From NCBI GenBank assembly GCA_947626425.1, contig CANQRX010000020.1, forward strand, positions 1 through 16,898: a DNA stretch of 16,898 bases, read 5' to 3'. Below, in pieces: positions 13,429 to 16,898 of this stretch. Position 1 is the stretch's first letter. Each line of letters starts with the position of its first letter. This DNA is from an uncultured Bacilli bacterium (lineage in GTDB: Bacteria > Bacillota_I > Bacilli_A > RF39 > UBA660). The translations under genes and the position numbers were made by a program. The notes beneath the pieces are model-generated. The model was not told the origin of the DNA. It made no database searches and saw only the letters and a list, made by a program, of their open reading frames with translations.

Positions 13429-14756
13429 TTAATTTATCTCCTTTACTTCTACTTTAAGATTTCCTTTACTTAAAATTATATCTAAATTATCATTAACTAA
13501 AATATCAGTTGTTGATTTTATTATTTTATCATCTTTTTTTACTAACGAATACCCTTTATCCAAGATATTTAACGGATTTACCAACTTCAAAGTTTGAATT
13601 TCCAATTGTAAATTATTATCTTTCTTTTCTAAAATATATGCAATTTTATTGTTTATATTATCTTTTAATTGTTTTACCTTATTTTGCTCATCTAAAACAA
13701 TTTTTTCGGGATGATTTAATAAATAATTATGACGTAAATTAGTTAATTTCAGTTTATTAGTTTCGATTAATTTATTAATGCTTTTGGAAAGAGCCTCAGT
13801 CGTGGCATCTAATTTTTGTAATTTTACATCATATAAAACCATCGGATTTTTTAAAATATAGCTTTCCTTTTTTTGCTTTAAACGATGAGCATAATCTTGA
13901 AGTTTTAAATTGATGGTATTAAAATTTTTAATTTCCAAAGTTTTTAAAATATTTTTAACTTCCAAAATAGTCGGAACAGCCATTTCGGCAGCTCCAGTCG
14001 GAGTCGGCGCTCTTAAATCAGCAACATAATCAGCGATTGTAAAATCAACTTCATGACCCACTGCACTTATAATAGGAATTTTTGAAGCATAAATAGCTCT
14101 TGCCACAATTTCTTCATTAAAAGCCCATAAATCTTCAATCGAACCACCACCGCGGCCCACGATTAAAACATCTAAATCATAATTTTGAGCTTCATTAATA
14201 CATTTGGCTACACTAGGTGCTGCACTTATTCCTTGAACTAAAGCTGGAAAAAGAATCGTTTCACAAATTGGAAATCTTCTTTTTATTGTACTTAAAATAT
14301 CCTTAATAGCCGCGCCAGTCGGAGCGGTTACAATGCCAATTTTCATCGGATAACGAGGAATAGCTTTTTTAAATTTAGGATCAAATAAACCTTCTTGTTG
14401 TAATTTTCTTTTTAATTCTTCATATTTTATATATAAATTTCCTAGTCCATCTTGACTCATTTTATCAATATAAATTTGGTAACTACCACCTACTGGATAG
14501 ACACTGATTCTTCCTTCAACTAAAACATTCATTCCATCTTCAGGGTTAAATAATAAATTTAAAGCATTATTGCGAAACATAATGGCATTTATTCGGGAAT
14601 TATCGTCTTTTAAGGTTAAATATAAATGCCCAGTTGAATGCCTTTTAAAATTACTAATTTCGCCTTTTAAATATACTTTTTTTAAATTATCATTGCTATC
14701 AAACATTAGTTTTATATATTGATTCATTTGCGAAACGGTTACATAATTCGAATCCA
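13429..14756 (-). CDS. xseA: Exodeoxyribonuclease VII large subunit XseA
   Basis: This is the catalytic subunit of exonuclease VII. The 442 residues start with an OB-fold (about 1-100; VSQMNQYIK, then LKGEISNFKRHSTGHLYLTLKD) and continue with the nuclease domain: GIVTAPTGAAIKDI, GRGGGSIEDLWAFNEE and SAVGHEVDFTIADYVADLRAPTPTGAAE. A long coiled coil (about 280-400) and a small C-terminal beta domain with KGYSLVKKDDK follow. The start at 14756 has AGGAAG nine bases upstream; the in-frame ATG (14763) and GTG (14766) lie too close to or inside that SD. The length is normal. The gene follows nusB by about 18 bp. Confidence 0.94.
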
Positions 14757-14774
14757 TTTCCATCACTTCCTTAA

Positions 14775-15167
14775 CTACTCTTTAATATATTTATCTAAAA
14801 CGGCATTAATCATTTTAGCTAATTCCGCATCACTATAATTTTTGGCTAATTCAACGGCTTCATTTATAACTACTACACTAGGTGTATCCATGTATTTTAA
14901 TTCATAAAAAGCCATTTTTAAAATAGCCGCCCCAACTTTATCCAATCTTTTAATATTCCAATCTACTAAATATAAATTTGCGGTTTCGATAAGTTCTTTT
15001 TCGCAAGTTGTAACTCCATAAACAATATCTTTAATAAATTCATTTTCAACTTTAGAGTTTTCTTTAATTACTTCATCAAGATCATATTTTATATGATTTT
15101 CTTTCATTATTTCGATTTGATATAATATAGTCATTGCTATTGCTCTTGCTTCGTTCCTATGCATCAT
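14775..15167 (-). CDS. nusB: Transcription antitermination factor NusB
   Basis: NusB pairs with NusE (S10) at boxA to support antitermination in rRNA operons. The 130-residue all-helical protein has the expected features: an N-terminal HRNEARAIAMTILYQIE, KNYSDAELAKMINAVLDK near the C-terminus, and AAILKMAFYELKY in the middle. SD GGTGA sits 7 nt from the first ATG; a second ATG immediately follows. It is the first gene of the minus-strand nusB-xseA-xseB-proS-CDF unit, in the common Firmicutes order for the first three. Confidence 0.93.
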   Translation of the reverse strand: MMHRNEARAIAMTILYQIEIMKENHIKYDLDEVIKENSKVENEFIKDIVYGVTTCEKELIETANLYLVDWNIKRLDKVGAAILKMAFYELKYMDTPSVVVINEAVELAKNYSDAELAKMINAVLDKYIKE

Positions 15168-15192
15168 GTTTTTTTCACCACTTTCATTTGAT

Positions 15193-15221
15193 ATTTTATC
15201 AGAAAAACGCTTAAATTTCTA
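15193..15221 (-). promoter_or_regulatory. Promoter of the nusB operon
   Basis: On the minus strand, TAAAAT (15198-15193) preceded by a TG extension forms the -10, with TAGAAA (15221-15216) 17 bp upstream as a weak -35. It lies about 25 bp before nusB. Confidence 0.45.
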
Positions 15222-15346
15222 CGATAAGTTTTTAGTATATTTTCACTAAAATTTTATTTTAAAATTATATTAGTCTAATAAAAATTATGATATTTGTTTT
15301 CTTGAACTATAACTGAAGAGGCAAACTTTATAACATTCAAAAGAGT

Positions 15347-15371
15347 GTTGATATAACTATCAACTTTTTTT
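15347..15371 (+). terminator. Orphan intrinsic terminator
   Basis: GTTGATA (15347-15353) and TATCAAC (15358-15364) form a perfect 7-bp stem with loop TAAC, followed at once by seven Ts (15365-15371). The geometry is textbook for the plus strand, yet there is no plus-strand gene upstream in the intergenic space; the nusB operon runs the other way. Confidence 0.55.
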
Positions 15372-15542
15372 AAAACTTAAATTTAGTAATATCAATACTT
15401 TTTGATAAATTATTTTAACAATTTTCTCCTCTATTTTTGTCTTCTAATAATTAATTAGGTACTTTATTATCTTAAGCAGCTTTATTTAATTTTGGTTAAT
15501 TGAATTTATTTTAATCGTAATTAAAGTTAAATTTATCTAATA

Positions 15543-15644
15543 CTATAAATTTATAATCTGATACAAGATACTGCACCTCCCATCTTTATCAGTGCCATTG
15601 ACGATAATTTTATCTTCTGATGCCTTTAAATCCTGTCTTTCTTT
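15543..15644 (-). pseudogene. 33-residue coding remnant, family unknown
   Basis: An open minus-strand fragment between stops contains KERQDLKASEDKIIVNGT and DKDGRCSILYQ. The composition looks like protein rather than random AT-rich DNA, but there is no start codon or ribosome site. It may be the end of a decayed gene. I cannot assign a family. Confidence 0.3.
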
Positions 15645-15708
15645 TTACTTACCGCCTTTTTGTTATATAGCAACATATTTTGAAATCTTTATTTTGATTC
15701 ATCACTAT

Positions 15709-15795
15709 TCAAATCGTATAATTCATCCAGCGCTTATCAAAGATTTTTTGTACGTCATCGTTTAAATTAAAACTGACGTATCTTTTTTTATATAA
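15709..15795 (-). pseudogene. 28-residue coding remnant, family unknown
   Basis: A second minus-strand fragment between stops reads KKRYVSFNLNDDVQKIF and then DKRWMNYTI. In the neighbouring frame, just after its stop, LDELYDLNSDESK follows, as if a frameshift interrupted one protein. There is no start codon. It lies just downstream of the type III restriction fragment on the same strand. Confidence 0.3.
15751..15789 (+). terminator. Hairpin with T-run, possible second orphan terminator
   Basis: TACGTCA (15751-15757) pairs with TGACGTA (15774-15780), with an inner GTTT/AAAC helix. TC and seven Ts (15783-15789) follow on the plus strand. It overlaps a minus-strand coding remnant. Confidence 0.4.
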
Positions 15796-15868
15796 CTACC
15801 TCAAATCAAAAAATAAATTAATTTTTTAGTTTTATAACAGGAAATTTTTATTTATAAATTACAAACAC

Positions 15869-16822
15869 TTACGCAATTAAATTAATCAAACTCTCATAAC
15901 TATCAACAACATCATATTTTACTGTATCGTTACATAAACATTTAAAATGTCTTCTAGCACATTCTATTTTGGCTTTTTCTACATCTCTTAATTCCATAGA
16001 TTCCATACTTCCTTTTGTTTCAGCAATGAAATATACATATTTAAATGTAGGATTATCAAACACTATTGCCCAATCTGGATTATAGTTTCCAACAGGTGTA
16101 GGTATTTTAAATCCATTAGGTAGTTTGGCATATACTGTTACCTCACCAGATTCTAACTTTTTAGCAAAATTAGTCTCATTTTTTGAATCTGTAACTAGAA
16201 AATCATAAATGTGTTTTTTAACATCTATTGCATTTTCTCCAAGTTCCCCACGAACATTATTTATGGTAAATATATCATTTGAATATTTTTGTTCTGTTTT
16301 ATGATATGTTATACCATCAATAACAGTAGCTGCTTTTTCACTATTTATTAAGTTAGCAACTTTTCTTATAAATTCTTCTGGATTATATTTGTATATTTCA
16401 AATTTTTCTGGGCTAATCTTCATTAAAATATCTATTATAGTTTTTCTAGTTAGTCCTGTATCTCTTGTTAATTCGCCAACTAAATCGTATTCAATTTGAG
16501 ATGGAGCAAAATCTTCTACTACTTCTACTTTCGATATAGATTCAGTCATTGATTCTTTGCTATTAAGCGATACAGAAGTAATACTATCTTTTTGACTTCC
16601 CTCTGTTACTCTAATTTTCATTTTATTTATATTAAGTTTATAGTTAATAGAACTAACGGCTTTTTCTATAAGTTCATTAGTATCAAAATCTACTTCATAA
16701 ATCGTTTTTACATTTATTTTATTCCATAAATCTTGAAATTCTTTTTTCATAAAATTAGCATTTGGCACTAATGTTTTAATATTTTCTCTACGTTCATCAC
16801 TTACAAGTTTTGTATTATTAGT
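15869..16822 (-). pseudogene. Type III restriction enzyme Res subunit, C-terminal nuclease fragment
   Basis: Type III Res proteins are about 900-1000 residues, with an N-terminal DEAD-like helicase and a C-terminal PD-(D/E)xK nuclease. Only the last third is here. The frame is open back to a TGA at 16825-16823. From a GTG at 16768 it would give 299 residues, including VPNANFMKKEFQDLWNKIN, family-typical VKTIYEVDFDTNELI, and the nuclease core with Asp232 in NYNPDWAIVF and Glu250 and Lys252 in FIAETKG. The helicase part is missing, and the upstream window DNA (16826-16898) does not continue it in any frame. No modification (Mod) gene is visible. The nuclease domain looks intact, but no ribosome site supports an independent start, so a remnant is most likely. 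Confidence 0.75.
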
Positions 16823-16898
16823 TCATAACTTTTCCTTTTTATAAAACTGACATACTAAAACATTAAAAAATGTGTAATTTAAAAAATTTAATATTGTC

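Larger units (their letters stand above)
15222..15868. other. Intergenic stretch with decayed coding fragments and hairpins
   Basis: No complete gene was found in this roughly 650-bp stretch. It holds two short minus-strand frames without start codons (15543-15644 and 15709-15795) that read like protein remnants, including KERQDLKASEDKIIVNGT and VSFNLNDDVQKIFDKRW, and two hairpins followed by T-runs on the plus strand. An SD-like GGGAGGTG at 15581-15574 leads only to a few codons. Confidence 0.5.

Noticed and set aside
13509..13742. 77-residue plus-strand open frame
   Set aside because: It is a shadow of the coiled-coil part of xseA and shows no start signals.
15560..15581. A short gene after the GGGAGGTG sequence on the minus strand
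   Set aside because: Only about seven codons follow from a TTG before a stop, so it is more likely internal to a decayed coding fragment.

Overview
This AT-rich window reads like a small-genome, low-GC Firmicute (Bacilli/Erysipelotrichia/RF39-like) with sporulation ancestry. Reasons: SpoIIM and a SpoIVB S55 peptidase are present; a 6S RNA candidate, tcdA and rarA sit close together, much as I recall from Bacillus; nusB-xseA-xseB-proS are in order; proS is the compact archaeal/eukaryote-like type. Tryptophan is TGG and no conserved gene has an internal TGA, so the standard bacterial code applies. The exact taxon cannot be fixed from this sequence.

Layout. 1-3000: a structured RNA that folds like 6S RNA, with its own promoter and terminator, then tcdA, which converges with a rarA/gpsA-like operon on the minus strand. 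3000-4135: rarA and a Xer tyrosine recombinase diverge from promoters that share a -35 element. A 42-residue Asn/Gln/Arg-rich microprotein gene converges on the xer gene and carries a possible forespore-type promoter. 4190-5885: an unknown 273-residue protein and a ZIP metal transporter. 5905-6977: a broken NERD/zinc-ribbon gene whose stop codon runs straight into a 28-bp site closely resembling the chromosome-dimer-resolution site dif, followed by about 530 bp of gene-free, very AT-rich DNA with degenerate repeats. 6978-9596: a HTH protein with its own promoter and terminator, then mnmA and spoIIM. 9711-11734: a 31-residue Prli42/DUF4044-like membrane microprotein, spoIVB, and a convergent MntE-like cation efflux gene. 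11735-15220: nusB-xseA-xseB-proS-CDF on the minus strand. 15240-16898: a decayed zone with orphan terminator-like hairpins, short coding debris and the C-terminal nuclease part of a type III restriction enzyme.

The backbone is housekeeping: tRNA modification (tcdA, mnmA), proline charging, transcription antitermination (nusB), DNA repair (rarA, xseAB) and metal balance (ZIP uptake, CDF efflux). The most interesting parts are the dif-like site 2.4 kb from a xer gene, the repeats beside it, the microproteins with good expression signals, the compact convergent ends where terminators overlap coding ends, and the transcription signals in the decayed right end.
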